From positions 23,832,331 through 23,896,330 of the forward strand of contig NC_034415.1 in the NCBI RefSeq assembly GCF_002078875.1: a stretch of 64,000 nt of DNA. The letters are read 5' to 3'. Shown here in pieces: positions 1 to 11,768 of the stretch. How positions within the stretch are numbered: the stretch's first letter is position 1; each line of letters begins with the position of its first letter. The notes below the pieces were generated by a model, which searched no databases, was not told the origin of the DNA, and was given only the letters and a program-made list of their open reading frames with translations. This stretch comes from Numida meleagris. Its lineage: Eukaryota; Chordata; Aves; Galliformes; Numididae. A program made the position numbers and the translations under genes.

Positions 1-224
1 CCGTAAAATCTTAATTAAAAAGAGCGCGTCCATTGGCTGCCGGGCCGGGAAGGCAGACACGCACGGCCGGAAGCAGCCCAGAGAAATATAGTTCTCGATT
101 CGTGTATTTTCATCTCGTTCTTAGCGGAAGACAGTTTGTAAGTACCCGCTAATGTTGGTGCTCTCGAAGGTTTCAATTGTTCTAGGGGGTTTGCCATTGA
201 CTTTTTCATTATTTACCTACTGAA

Positions 225-360
225 TCAAAGTAAGCAAATGCCATCTGTTTCCCTGCTGCTATCATCTTCACTTTTAATTATCCGCCCAGCAGCCTAATAG
301 AGATGATATTAAACTAAATCTTTTTGACATTAAAAGTAATTATCCCCAAACCAATATTAC
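225..360. promoter_or_regulatory. AT-rich regulatory-like segment with two TAATTATCC motifs
   Basis: An AT-rich island inside CpG-rich flanks carries TAATTATCC at 275-283 and again at 337-345, 62 bp apart on the same strand. A TAAT core followed by TCC resembles homeodomain sites, including those with K50 (Otx/Pitx-like) preference. The regulatory role is inferred from motif content and position only. Confidence 0.4.
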
Positions 361-844
361 AAGAATGGAAATTACCCTCCCCCAGCAGGAAGGACGCACA
401 TTCCTCCCGGCCCCGGCGAGTCCCAGTCCCGGGCGGGGCGCGCTGGAGGGGGGTCCCGTCGGCCCGGACTTCTCCTCTATCTGAAACATTATTAACTCCA
501 TTTCCCCGCTCCCAGTGGGGGAGGAAAAAGAGACAAGGGAGGGAGATTTGTGGAAGGGAATGAGCGGTAAATCGGGGCTCCGCTTCGCCCTGCTCGGGCC
601 GCCGACGCCAACGCGGGGCTTTCGAGCCTTACGAACACCCCGTCCTACGCTCGCAGTCCGGAGAGAGCCGTTTCCGCCGCCCGACGGCACTGATCGGGCA
701 CGGGGTGCCGGTGCCGAGGGCACGGCGTTACGGGGCCGGGAGCGGCCCGCGGCTGGCGGTCCGAGCACCGCCGCTTCCACGCGAACTTCGCCATTTCGCC
801 TTCCACTCCGCTTTAACGTGAGCCGGAGCCGTGTCCCCCGTTTC

Positions 845-950
845 CTTTAATATGCGCTAAACTGAGCTAATTTTAATTGCATGTTTCAACTTTGCTAATT
901 AAACAGAGTGGTCTAATTAAAAGTGACTAGGGAACAGTTTTAATTCAACC
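845..950. promoter_or_regulatory. Homeodomain-motif cluster
   Basis: About 100 bp between two CpG-rich blocks contains TAATTT (868-873), TAATTG (874-879), TAATTAAA (896-903), TAATTAAA (914-921) and TAATTC (941-946). Such density in a compact AT-rich patch beside islands resembles conserved enhancers of developmental genes. Conservation was not tested. Confidence 0.45.
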
Positions 951-1284
951 CTCTACTTCTTTTTTTTTTTTTTTTTAAACAATCCATTATGCAACAAATC
1001 CAGGGTAAGCCCTCCCTTTAAAAAAGCTACAGCCGATTGAGTTTTTACACCTTTTTACGCGCTCACAATGGGCAGACCTGACCCAACATATGTAGCGGCG
1101 GGGCCCGGCCCCCGGCTCCCGGCGGGGCACTGCGCGGGGGCCGCTGGCTGCTGCCGCCCGCCCGAGCGCTGGGGCCGGGGGCTGCGGGGCCGACCCGCCC
1201 GGCGGAGGTTGGAGTGGCAGAGCCCCGAGACGGCAGCCCGGGATTTGGGAAAATCGGGCTCTTTACACGCTTCATCTCTTCACC

Positions 1285-1440
1285 AAGTGCTCATTAGGTT
1301 GTTAACCTCTGGTTCACATGAAAGGGGCATGTGATGAATCCCCTCCCGAACAAATGGGCGCATCCCCCTTCAGGCACTGAACAAAGCCCTTAAAATAACT
1401 GCACAAGAAAGCCTTTAGTTGTTACTCTAAAATTTCTTTT
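1285..1440. promoter_or_regulatory. Regulatory-like segment with paired E-boxes
   Basis: A low-GC stretch between islands holds GTTAAC (about 1301-1306), the inverted pair TCACATG/CATGTGA (1314-1320 and 1328-1334) and an ACAAAG SOX/TCF-like core just after 1380. No coding signal is seen. Function is inferred. Confidence 0.35.
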
Positions 1441-1505
1441 CTCTGCGCGCTTGTGCCCATCCACACGCACACATACGGAAAGAAGAAGAACAGCGCACGC
1501 AGCAA

Positions 1506-1523
1506 AGTCGTCGTCGTCGTCCT
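1506..1523. repeat. (GTC)n trinucleotide run
   Basis: Five GTC/TCG units occur in a GC-rich patch. The context does not look coding. Confidence 0.7.
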
Positions 1524-2010
1524 CCGGCCCCCCCTCCACCCCGTGCGCCGGAGTTTAAACCTAAAACCCGGACTTGGGTCCCTTGGGGCTGCCCCGGGCT
1601 GCGACTTCCCAAGGGAAAGGAAGGAGCGGCACGGAGCGAGCGGAGCGGCGCTGGGGTGCTGTGCCCCTGGCGGTGTGGGACCCTTCTATCGCCTTTCTGC
1701 ACGGCCGCCTGCCCTGGCAGGGCGTTTGTCGCTGACTCGGGGCGAGCCGGCAGGGCAAACGGGAGCAGAGCTGCGCCCCGGCATTCCCCCAGCGGTTGCG
1801 TGGATTTTCGCCTCTTTGAGGCTATTCCTTCCCCCCCCCCGCGCTTCTCTCTCTCCCTTTTTATTTCCCAGCCCTTCGGGCGCGGATTAAAGTGACAGAC
1901 AATTTTCCCTTCGCACCTTATTGCTGGCTAAACGCGCCCGGAGACGCTGCCCGGTGGGGCGGGGGGCTCCGCTCTCCCAGCACTGCCCTGAGCCCGCGGC
2001 TCTGCGGGGG

Positions 2011-2050
2011 NNNNNNNNNNNNNNNNNNNNNNNNNNNNNNNNNNNNNNNN
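2011..2050. other. Assembly gap of 40 N inside G-rich sequence
   Basis: Forty undetermined bases are flanked by a run of five G on the left (2006-2010) and seven G on the right (2051-2057). The gap size may be a placeholder. Open frames crossing it are meaningless. Confidence 0.98.
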
Positions 2051-2093
2051 GGGGGGGCTCTGCTGGGACACACGCGTGTGCCGCGGCCCCACG

Positions 2094-2112
2094 GGCACAC
2101 ACACACACACGC
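2094..2112. repeat. Short (CA)n microsatellite
   Basis: This is a CA dinucleotide run of about eight units within the third CpG-rich patch, close to the assembly gap. Confidence 0.8.
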
Positions 2113-2214
2113 AGGTAACGAGGAGCGGTGCGGGGCTGAGCCGGGAGCGCTCCGCTCCTGCACTTCGCCGCAGGGCACTCCGCGAGGTTCATTAACGAGG
2201 CTCTTGTCAGCTCC

Positions 2215-2520
2215 CTAACGATCCGAGGGCTTTTTAATTATATTTTATATTCCCCCTACCCGTCCCCTAACTTCAAACACATGGTAAAAAGGATTTGCCG
2301 TTTTGTTTCAGGTAAAACCGAATGATTAAAATTCAGACCCCGTCCCATGCATCTGCTTCGCCTTTGCCAAATGAATTGAAGGGAGAGAGAAAAGCGGTTT
2401 CATTGAGATCACAGATGGGGTGCAGGTTTTTGGAAGAAATTTGAGAAACACCATTGTCCAGAATCAAAACTCTATGTCTCGCCCCACAAAGGGGGCTGCT
2501 TTAAGCCCCTCCACTTCTAT
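2215..2520. promoter_or_regulatory. AT-rich non-coding segment between CpG islands
   Basis: This stretch of about 300 bp has no reading frame of note. It contains TTAATTA (2234-2240) and a CATTGT SOX-like core near 2451-2456 inside ACCATTGTCC. It interrupts two CpG-dense blocks and resembles a conserved non-coding element in composition. Conservation could not be checked. Confidence 0.3.
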
Positions 2521-4493
2521 GGGGCTTGTTTTTTAAACTTTAAGTGCTCCGCACAATGAGCTGCCACCGAAATGTCACAACCGCTCTGATTCCGAGCGTG
2601 TCTCGCTGCAAAGGGTGCGGGAGAACGGAGGGAGCGGAGGGAAGGGGCGTAGCGAAGGGCCCCGCTCGCTGCAGCCGCTGGGCACGGGGCGGCCCCGGCC
2701 GAGCGCGGCGGCCGAACCGCTCCGTCAGCCCGAAGTGGCACGATAAGCCTTAGATTTTTATTCACGATCGCAACAGTTCCGCTCGGACTTGCCGGAGGAT
2801 CCTCCCTCCTCTCCCGCCGCGCTTGTTGCCCCGGGAGCCCCGCAACCCCGCCGGAATGCGGCAGATGAACGCAACCCGTCCCGCCGAGGGGCCGGCCTCG
2901 CGAGGGAGCGGCTTCGTTCCCCGCCTCCCCACGAGGCAGCCCGAGGTGCGAGGCCGCGGTCTGCCCGCGGTTTCCCCTCATCCTACCACGCGCCGAGGGC
3001 TCCGCAGCCGCCGCTCCCCGCCCGAGGGGAGGTTTTCCCGCCCAGCGCTCTGTGGGGGCTCTGAGGGCGGAACCGTTGGCGCCCCCCGCGCGCGGGCCTC
3101 GCGCCGGCAGGAGGCGGGAAGGCCGCCCCCGGTAGCGATGCGCGACGGGCACCGGGAAACGTAGGGTCGGCCCCAACAGCGCGGAGGGAAAAGGCGTCCC
3201 GAGTGGGTTTTAAAGCGGGCGTGAGGCTGCGGGGGATGGGGACACGAAGGTGTCATCGCAGGGGGCTGCTCGCTGTGCGCGAGGGTCCGCCGGCAGCACC
3301 TGGGGGAAGGGAGGAAGGAGCGGACGGAGAACAGCGGTAACGGCGGTGGCTGAAAAGATGGGGAATGGTTACAACTTCCGTGCAGAGTCTCTAACAGGCT
3401 CCCATTACGCACCTGCTGTTACCGGAGGGTTACTCAAAAAGGCTGAGTTTAGGAGACACTGAACGACATAATCACCACAGAAAGTAAAACCAAATCAAAT
3501 CAGGCGAGCCTAAAAAAAAGTTTTGTTTTTTCCTTTTTTTTTTCCTTTGGGTGAAGAAAGGTGAAGCTTACCCTCTGGGGACTTCCATGAACCCAGGCAG
3601 GACAAACTGCAAAGAAATCCTCCAGCAAAAGGTGGGCTGCATTTTGGTTTCTGTTCCCCTTTTTGGTGACCAGTGCTGCAGCAGACTTAATTCCCCTGAG
3701 ATAACACGCTACGAATCTGAGTAGTTCGTGCTGAGAAATTACAGTAGGTCCACGTTGAAATGTAATTATCTCACGTAATTACAGATTTGGATAATACTGT
3801 TATATAAGAACAGGACCTCTTTTTCCTTATTAATAACGATTTCTTCTCTGAAAAAATCATTTATTTCCCCTTCAGTTGAGAAGAGAGAACATTTTTTTCT
3901 GCACTGTTTAAGCAATGATGTATAAACATCACTATATTGTACAGAGTGCATAAAGTCTTCAGTCTTACTCTGTGCTTAAACTAATATGAATCCCAGCACT
4001 TTCATTAGGTTTTTTCCTTAGTGATACATACATAACCTGAAAATCCTTTTTTTTTTTTCCTCCCATTTGAAATAAGTGGGCTGGTTGCAATTAAAAATGG
4101 CCGTGATTATGGTAACAGAAAGGTTAAAAAAAAAAAAGTCCACATTACTCTTCGAGGGCAATCAGTTCCACTTTCTCCTTGCCATAAAATTCCCATAAGC
4201 TAACAATTTAAAAAAAAATTCATTTTTATAATGCTTTTAACCATTTCTTGAAAGAAGAAATCCATCAGAAGCTGGAATTTTAAAGGGAAAGCTCAAACCT
4301 AACAATATTTCTGTAACAATGCTTTACTCTTCAGTAGCTTTTTGACAGCATCATTTCCTTCCATACTACTCTACACTGACTGCTCTTCATTTGTGAGCTT
4401 GATTCTTGTCCTGCTGTGCCCAGCCCCCTTCACAAACCCAGGAGTGCGTAGATGCCGTAAAGTTAGTTTAATTGGTCTCCTAAGGAGAGAGCT

Positions 4494-4537
4494 CTGCTGA
4501 TGGGAAATTATTTTACTGCTGATGAGAAATTATTTTA
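4494..4537. repeat. 22-bp tandem duplication
   Basis: Two adjacent 22-bp copies (4494-4515 and 4516-4537) start CTGCTGATG and end ATTATTTTA. They differ at one base. Confidence 0.9.
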
Positions 4538-7477
4538 CTACAATGTTGTAGTATTTGATAAATTTGATCTCAGTGAGTCAGGCACCAAATGGCCACTAGA
4601 TTGAAATTAAATAGTGGTAACTTAACTTATTTTTTGCTCAACAATTACTGCTGTTATTAGTAGCATTTTTGTTTCAATAAAAAAAGTAGCAATATTGGAT
4701 TTTGATTCATTTTGAAAAGCTAAGGAAATCAGTTTGATTCCAGAAGAAGATAGTGATGGGAGCTGGATAAACACTAATAAAAACAGGAAGGTGTTTCTTA
4801 AGCAAAATTGGGAGTTCTCAAGAGAAGAGGTTAAGAGGTTGGAATGTATACTTTTCTGAATACGGTCCTTTTTTGACTGATGAGAAATGTATCTCCTGTA
4901 CAGTGATTACCTCATGAAAAGAAGGCAAATGTGGTAATAGACTTTATCTGAAGGAAACAAAATACCCTTGAAAATATCTAAAATACTGGTAGTGATGAAG
5001 GAATTCGGTACCTGCCACAGTATTTTGTCAAAGGAGTAAACTGCACATTTGCCTTGAAATTGCTCATACCACGAAAGGAAAGTTTTGCATCTACGAAGAC
5101 TTGCCAGTTGAGAGTACTTCATTCCTTTCAATTCACATGCATAAAACATTATTAAATTGACTAGTGAACAACAGTAAACTGAAAGTTAAAATAGATTGAA
5201 GAAATTTTACAAGGAACTGTAATCTTGAACGTGTCAGTTCATTTCATTTTCCTGCTGCATTGCAGGACACTGCAACAGCCACACGATGCCTTTTTATTCA
5301 CTTTTGTCTAAACCACAAAAATGTAGAAATATTTTTCAGTAACTAAGTGCTCGCTGCAACTCTCCCATCATACTTAAATTAAAAACAAAACAACAAAAAA
5401 GCCGAAGTAACACCTAAACTCAAACTCAAAAGATCCCTGGGTATTTGGAAATAGATCCACAAAATCATTTATTGAAGTTCCTCTATAGATGTGAGTTTAT
5501 GACTGCAGTCCAAAAATCTCTTCTCAGTTGCCACCACTTCTAGGAAATGCTTGCTTTTCCTTACACAAGGAAAAGCTCTCATTAATCAGGGTGTATAAAA
5601 AGGGCAAATGGACCTGACAAAATGAGAACTGTTTCTATGTGCACATTAGAATAATATTAAAACACTTTAAATGGCTTAAACAGAACTTGAAGTTTCAAAC
5701 AAGTTTTCAATTTCAGTAAATGTTGGGAAGGCAAGATCATCAAGAGGACATAGTTACGAATGCTAGCAAGTCACACTAATGGGGACTGTGACAATAGCTC
5801 AAATAAAGTACAGAAGCAATTAAAATGATACCAAACACTTTTTATGGTAAATGAAAATATACTCAAATTCAGTATTTTACTTTAAAGAAAATCACCAGAA
5901 TTAGTTTTTCAACTGAAGAATACTAAGTGAAGGAGAGGATACTAAAGGGAAATTAAATCGTCACAGTTAAAGGAATATGCTTGCCATCATATTTGAAGAT
6001 ACTCTCTTAGATCCTCCGAGTACATATATATTTAATGTTAAAGGACTCTAGAATCTTGCCTCTCCCCTTTCCCACCCTCCAAACCCCAGTGATTGAGCCA
6101 CCTAAGCCAGCACAGTGAAGGATGCAACTGCAAGACAGACTCACATGAGGAGAAAGAAAAGAACATGACCATTAACTTTTCAAAGACACCAAAGCAAAAC
6201 TAAACAACCTACAGACCTAGAGGAACAACTGCCAAAGGTGTAAAAGATAATTAAACATATCAGAAACAGGAAGCCTGCCAGCAAGATAATTGGACTCACA
6301 TATTTTCAGGGTGTAAAAGGAGCATTTAATGAAAGTAGGGCAATTGCAGGAAAGCTAAGCTAGTCGTCTGCAGTAACATTTACTGCAGTGGAAACACCTT
6401 TTCTTGAGGAAAATAAGAGACTGATAGCTGAAAGCAGTAAGCAAGATTTAACAGCAAGGAAGGTTACCAGCAACATCCCCGACGGTCTTTGTAGAGACCT
6501 GTGTTATTCATGGTGCATGTACAATATCTGGGAAAAGCTAGCAGCAGTGAGGTGAAGATATTAATGAATGATACAGAATCACTCAAGATGACTGGATCAA
6601 AAATGAATAGCAACAAACTGTGGAAGGCTGTCACAGGATGGAGCTGGAAAAATAGTACACAAAACTCGTTGGTAATAAGTGCAAAATACCAGTTTTGCCA
6701 ACCAGTAGTTTTCTTTTTAGCACAAAAACCAATGAAGCCTACTTTTATAACTAGCAGTTGAGTGACATTTTAATTGAATCGTATTAAGGCTGCAGTATGA
6801 CTTCAGTCTTTATTACTCATAAAAGAATCCACAGAGAAAAGCCCTGACTAAGGTACAAATTCTCTAGTATCTAATGAGACATCAAATCCCATTGAAACAC
6901 CTTCTCTGCAGGTAGGGCACTCAGGCTGCTCTCTCAGGCCTGTGATGACTGGTTAGGGTCAGAAATAGTGAGCCTTGCCCTCACTGGAGATGCTCACCGT
7001 ATCTCACTTCCTATTTCTCAACATTTGGGCTGTTTTTCACAAAACTTCAGCTAGCAAAACCTTTATACCATTTGCTTACTTTGCTTGAAATTCAAAAGTG
7101 AATGTTAAATTTAAGGTAATGACAAGGCATTCTAAAAATATTTTGATGTGCAGTAATCATGTAACATGCTTGTGTAAAGCTTGTGTATTTGGGAAATGGT
7201 CTAAATAGTCTTCACTCTATAGATGAGTGTCTCTCCTTAAACAGGTATTACCATCAAATAAAGACATTGTAGTTTTTTTTTGTGGATATTTCTCTGAGAA
7301 AGTATAGTAGTACCCAGGGGCAAATAGGAATTACTGGGGAAGGAACTGAGAACAAAAAGATGTCACCAGGACAGCATGTAAGCTCCTGATACAAACCCTG
7401 CATTTCCTGGAAGATGGCATGAAAACTATTCACTCTACATAGGACATATTAGAAATGAAAGGATGCAGCGAAGGCAA

Positions 7478-7617
7478 CAATACATAGAAATGTAGAATCG
7501 TAGAATGGTTTGAGTTGGAAGGGACCTTTAAAGGCCATCTGGTCCAACTCCCCTGCAATGAACAGGGACATCTGTGGCTCCATCAGGTTGCTCAGAGCCC
7601 CATCGAACTTGACCTTA
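7478..7617 (-). mobile_element. CR1 LINE fragment, 3' end
   Basis: On the plus strand the sequence reads as the reverse complement of the avian CR1 3' end: TAGAATGGTTTGAGTTGGAA, GGGACCTTTAAAGGCCATCT, then the CCAACTCCCCTGCAATG block and GGTTGCTCAGAGCCCCATC. The element lies on the minus strand with its 3' tail at the left end, and is truncated after about 130 bp, as most genomic CR1 copies are. Confidence 0.9.
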
Positions 7618-10044
7618 TATATGAAACAGATCCACTAACCCAGAGCTCCCCAAATTTAGAGGCGAGAGAAATACAAAAGTATAAGTCTTCAGAATCATAA
7701 ATGGTGTTGACCCAAAGCCTGATGCTGCAAGGGTATCCACGAGCTTTTGCTCATGCCCACAGTCAACGTAATCCAACATAATTGAGCAGTGCTATCAGGA
7801 GCAGCAGCAGTCCCGTCATCCTCTCCCTTTCACCTTCACTCTGTGCTTCATCTGCTTTTTGTTGGTACTGGTATCCACACCACCAGGGGACTGCAATGAA
7901 CAGTCTCTGGAAAAGGACTGAAGAGCTCACCCCAGGCAAGCACCTCAGCCACTCACCTGAAAAATCATACTCCTGTTTGCATGTTCCCTCTAAACAAGCT
8001 TAAATAATTAAATCGTTTGGCAGTCAAACAGCTTTGACAGCAGGGAGTGAGTACACATATTAAAAGTAGCCTGTGCTATAGCGGTCCTACAGCAGTCTTC
8101 TGAAACGTTGAAGATTCAGGCTTGTTTCTCCCCAGGCCCATGCTAGCCACAATGTGGGAAAACTTCAGAGTCAGGTACAATTCAGTTAAAAACTCCAAGG
8201 GAGACCCAGGGAAAGACCACCTCTACTGAAATAAAGATGCACCTTGTGCTGCCAGATGTTGGAATAAAGGACTCAGCGCATCTCTTGATAGAAGGCCTCT
8301 GTGCTGTAGACCCCGAGTGGTGCGAGGCACCCTGGTCTGGCACAGAGCAGGAACCCTCAGTTCCAGTAGCAGTGTCCATCAGACATCTCCACCTTCAGCA
8401 TTTCTGTCAGCACATGTAACCACCTTCTGGTTCTGCCTGGCAGTGACTCTTCACATGTATTCTGGAGGGGTTTTGCTTTGATTTCCTTGAAGACCTATTT
8501 ATTTTTTGTTTGTTGTGGACCTCATTCTAGGCAACCTCAATCTTCTGAATCATTTAAAAAGACTGACCACAAGGCTCAATAATGAAATGCTTCAGTCCTT
8601 CTGTGAAACCAGGTCATAGTGATTTTGTTTTTCTCCATATGGAAGTGTGAAATCATATAGCTTTTTAGTAGAAATTGTACTGTAATTGAAAATTTATTTT
8701 AAATTTCTAATGTCACCGAGTACGTACAGTTTACGAAAGCCAAAGTCCTTTTCTGCTACATTAAAAAGAATAAACAAACCCCCAACATAGCTCCATTAGA
8801 AACTCCCTTGGCACTCTCACTAAATTGAAGAGTGCGTATGCAGAGAATATACAACAAACACTTGTGCTCTGCACATTCTCTAATGGAGATTTAGAACAGC
8901 AATGTCTACAGGCAGGAAGTTTCTTCAAAAGCCAAAGACAGCCCCAGCTTCACCATCATGCACTGAAGGCCAATACCGAAAGCCAACACATCGTACAGGA
9001 TTCCATTCATTAACAGTAATTCCTTAAGACTTAAAACTAATGCATTAATCACATTAATGATAATCCATTAACGTGAGGAACCTGGAAATAAAAAAATGTA
9101 GAATCGGGGATATCTGCTGCAGTAACTGTTACAGTTTTAGGTTAATACTGAATTAGAAAATTAGTCTGGAGAACGACGAGAGGATTCACCATGTCAGCAG
9201 GGCACATGAAGTGAATACCATGGTTTAAGAGAGCAGAAAATGATGGCAGAGAATCTTAATGTTTCTACACAGAAAATGGTTTGCACTGAGGATGTAATCT
9301 GGAAAGGTGACTACATGTCTGCTTTTCAAAATCAGGCCCAAAGTATTTAAGGACCAAAATCATAAATGCTTTATTTAAATTGAGCAATACACTTGTTTTG
9401 GCAGAATGCACCTTCCATACTGCTCCTGATCGATGTACTAGAGGGCAGTAACGCCACCACTTTCAACACTGTTAGTTAATTCTCACCAGAATGTTTTGAT
9501 AACAACAGTGTATTTTTCAATATGAACAAAATAGGGGGAAAAAGCACTACAACTTGTCTTAGAACAAAAAGGCCTAACAAACCCTGGGAGCACTGACTTC
9601 AACACGTTCAACAAGTATTCAAGTCACATTTAATAACTTTATGAAACTAGTATCAAAGTAAAGAATATATAGTCAAAATACAGAAATGAAGTTGGACGAG
9701 ACAAAACAGCCTGATGAGATCAAACAAAAGTTAAACAGAACAGGTTAATATAAACAAGTTGGCTGAAAGGTTGCTTTCCTTCTGCAGCAATATTTCAGCA
9801 ACTCCTTTCCTCAATAGCAGCTTAGAAAGAAGAGCTAATGTGGAGGAAAAAAAAAAAAAAAAGATATGCATCACTTTAAAATCCTCCTGTATGTGTTACT
9901 GTGATTGTTTGTAGAAACAGCGTCACCCCAATTTGCAACCTATGCTAATGTCTTGTTTAATAAACATAGTGGATTTCTTTACCAAGAAAAGAAGTTGAGA
10001 ATGAAGCATCTGAATTCGGGCTTCCATTACACATACATTTATCT

Positions 10045-11768
10045 TTCTATTGGCTATGAATTCTTTTATTTGTGAACTGCAAATGGTTAAGATTTGCTTA
10101 CACTTCCAAACCTTTTGTTTGTCACAGATAATTCAATTCTAAAAGTGTCTGATGTAGCACTCACTAATTACAGAATTACAAAAGGTAGAATAAGGCTTTC
10201 CCCTGCTCCAAAATTCATATTTTTGGTAAAGGTAACAATATATCAGCTTCACTAACACCCTAATAATAGGCATACATATAATTTTATATCACCATCCTTC
10301 CAAAGAAAAGACTAAAGACTAAAAGATGGATGCAGTTGGTTTTTGCTTAGTATGAAACTTCCGAAACAGAACTCATTTTGCTACGATAAGCACTGTGAAT
10401 TACATATAAACACGTGGAAAACAATGTGCTAAGCATTACCAAACAAGTTTGATTAGTAGACGACAATTCTGCAGTGCTATGGTGCACTATCCTGCAGGTC
10501 CAGATTTAAAAACAAACCAAAAACAAACAAAAACCCCCAAACCAACCTGTTTTGATGCACATTTGGCACCAAGTGTACTTTCTGATCTTAGACTCAGTAT
10601 GCTTGTTCCATGGTTGAGATACTTAAAGTACCAGATTTTTCCTCATCAGACAGCAGGTAGCTGGTGCATACATATCAGACAACAGAACTAGGATTTCTTT
10701 AATTTGAGATGGGATCAGTAATCTATTGTTAAAATGTCCAAAGTGTGCAATAGTAAGGCAGATTTCTTATTACACCACCTCTTAAGATACTCTTTGTTTG
10801 ATGAAACAAACAAGGTGCTTTAGAACAACAGAGTAATAGGATATAAACAAGCGCCAGAATGAAGGAAAACCGCAAAAATGGGAACTGCCGTTTCTTTCAC
10901 AATGAGAAATAAAGAACTTTTGTATCTGGTATTTGAAAGGTTTTTAACAGCTGATATTCAATATCAGCCGATTCCTGAAGAGTTGGCAAGATACCAGTTT
11001 TCCGGTCCTGGCCATTTCTAATGTTATTTAAATATTCACATCATGCAATAAGCAGTTTCACACACTGCAATGTAATGGAAAATACTTCCTAAATGAATCA
11101 GAACTGAGACCCAAAGCAGAACCAGTAAATAAATACCTCGCATATATGTCAAACTATATTCTTCAAACAAAACCTTACATCTTATCAAAGAAGTCAGAAG
11201 GTACTAACAAAAATTATATGCTTTCTGCTATAATACTGTTAAATTTTCCATGGCTGAGAATGTCCTGTTATTTTGTTTCTGCCTTTTTAAATTAGTTGAC
11301 AAAGTAGAAATTCAAACACAGAAATAAAATGCATATATAATGAGAGCACTGGCTCAGCGAGATATCAAATATACAGCATTCTAGTGTCAAAAGTACAGGC
11401 AGAAATGTCCAAGATTTCTTGGTGAAAAAGGGGCATTTGAGGAGTAAAAATTCTACTTAACAATCACTCACATTTTAACAGTGCATTAATTATAACAAAA
11501 GCTGGATGATAAGTGAGCAACATAGTCATAATGTTCAGTGTTCAAAGCAGAATTTTATCCTCTGCTCATTTAAACGAGGTTGGAACATATACTCATGTAT
11601 GTGGAACTTTAAGTAGCTCTGTTATTTCAGATTTTCAGGATTCTTGCAAGAGGCAAAGTTGTGACATTAAGCTGAGTTGGATGATAGTACAAGATGGTGA
11701 TGGAAGTGTTCCTCGATGCTATGCCTCTGGCTCGTCGAAAGATGATTAGTCCTACAATGTTGTCTGAT
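10045..11768 (-). other. FAF1: Probable FAF1 3' untranslated region
   Basis: The sequence after the stop codon is AT-rich, repeat-free and has no splice signal that would be needed, as expected for a vertebrate 3' UTR. The end is not proven. I placed it at the AATAAA on the minus strand at 10065-10070, which is followed by a GT-rich stretch at about 10025-10045. Earlier use of ATTAAA at 10698-10703 or later use of AATAAA at 9370-9375 is equally open. Confidence 0.5.
10065..10070 (-). terminator. Candidate polyadenylation signal AATAAA for FAF1
   Basis: This is an exact AATAAA on the coding strand about 1.7 kb after the FAF1 stop. A TGTATGTGT element 20-40 nt downstream would suit a GU-rich downstream element. 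Alternatives are ATTAAA at 10698-10703 and AATAAA at 9370-9375. The choice cannot be settled from sequence alone. Confidence 0.4.

Larger units (their letters stand above)
380..3360. promoter_or_regulatory. CpG-island cluster, probable 5' flank of DMRTA2
   Basis: GC- and CpG-dense patches lie at about 380-840, 1080-1260, 1500-2200 and 2560-3360 in an otherwise AT-rich window. CG dinucleotides are frequent, unlike in the rest of the sequence. I find no splice-bounded coding exon here: the open frames are GC-rich shadows full of Pro, Arg, Gly and Ala. No DM-domain sequence is seen. Vertebrate gene order places DMRTA2, a neural DM-domain transcription factor, next to the 3' end of FAF1 and in the same orientation, so this block would be its upstream region. 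Clustered islands are typical of developmental-regulator promoters. The DMRTA2 link is inference. Confidence 0.6.
3500..10040. other. Intergenic region between the CpG block and the FAF1 3' end
   Basis: This is AT-rich DNA with no splice-bounded exon or long open frame. It holds a CR1 fragment (7478-7617), a 22-bp tandem duplication (4494-4537) and several A or T runs (for example 9846-9862). A moderately GC-rich stretch at about 8230-8420 has short frames on both strands and no recognisable homology. I see no other gene. Confidence 0.7.

Noticed and set aside
1887..2218. Open frames running across the 40-N gap
   Set aside because: They exist only because undetermined bases cannot contain stops.
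340..3412. Several long GC-rich open frames on both strands (for example minus 2517-3176, 219 codons)
   Set aside because: Composition is Pro/Arg/Gly/Ala from CpG-island sequence, frames overlap on both strands, and there is no domain, no splice context and no family resemblance.
1..3500. DMRTA2 coding exon
   Set aside because: I looked for the DM-domain cysteine/histidine pattern on the minus strand and saw none. The gene is inferred to lie left of the window, so it is not listed as a feature.
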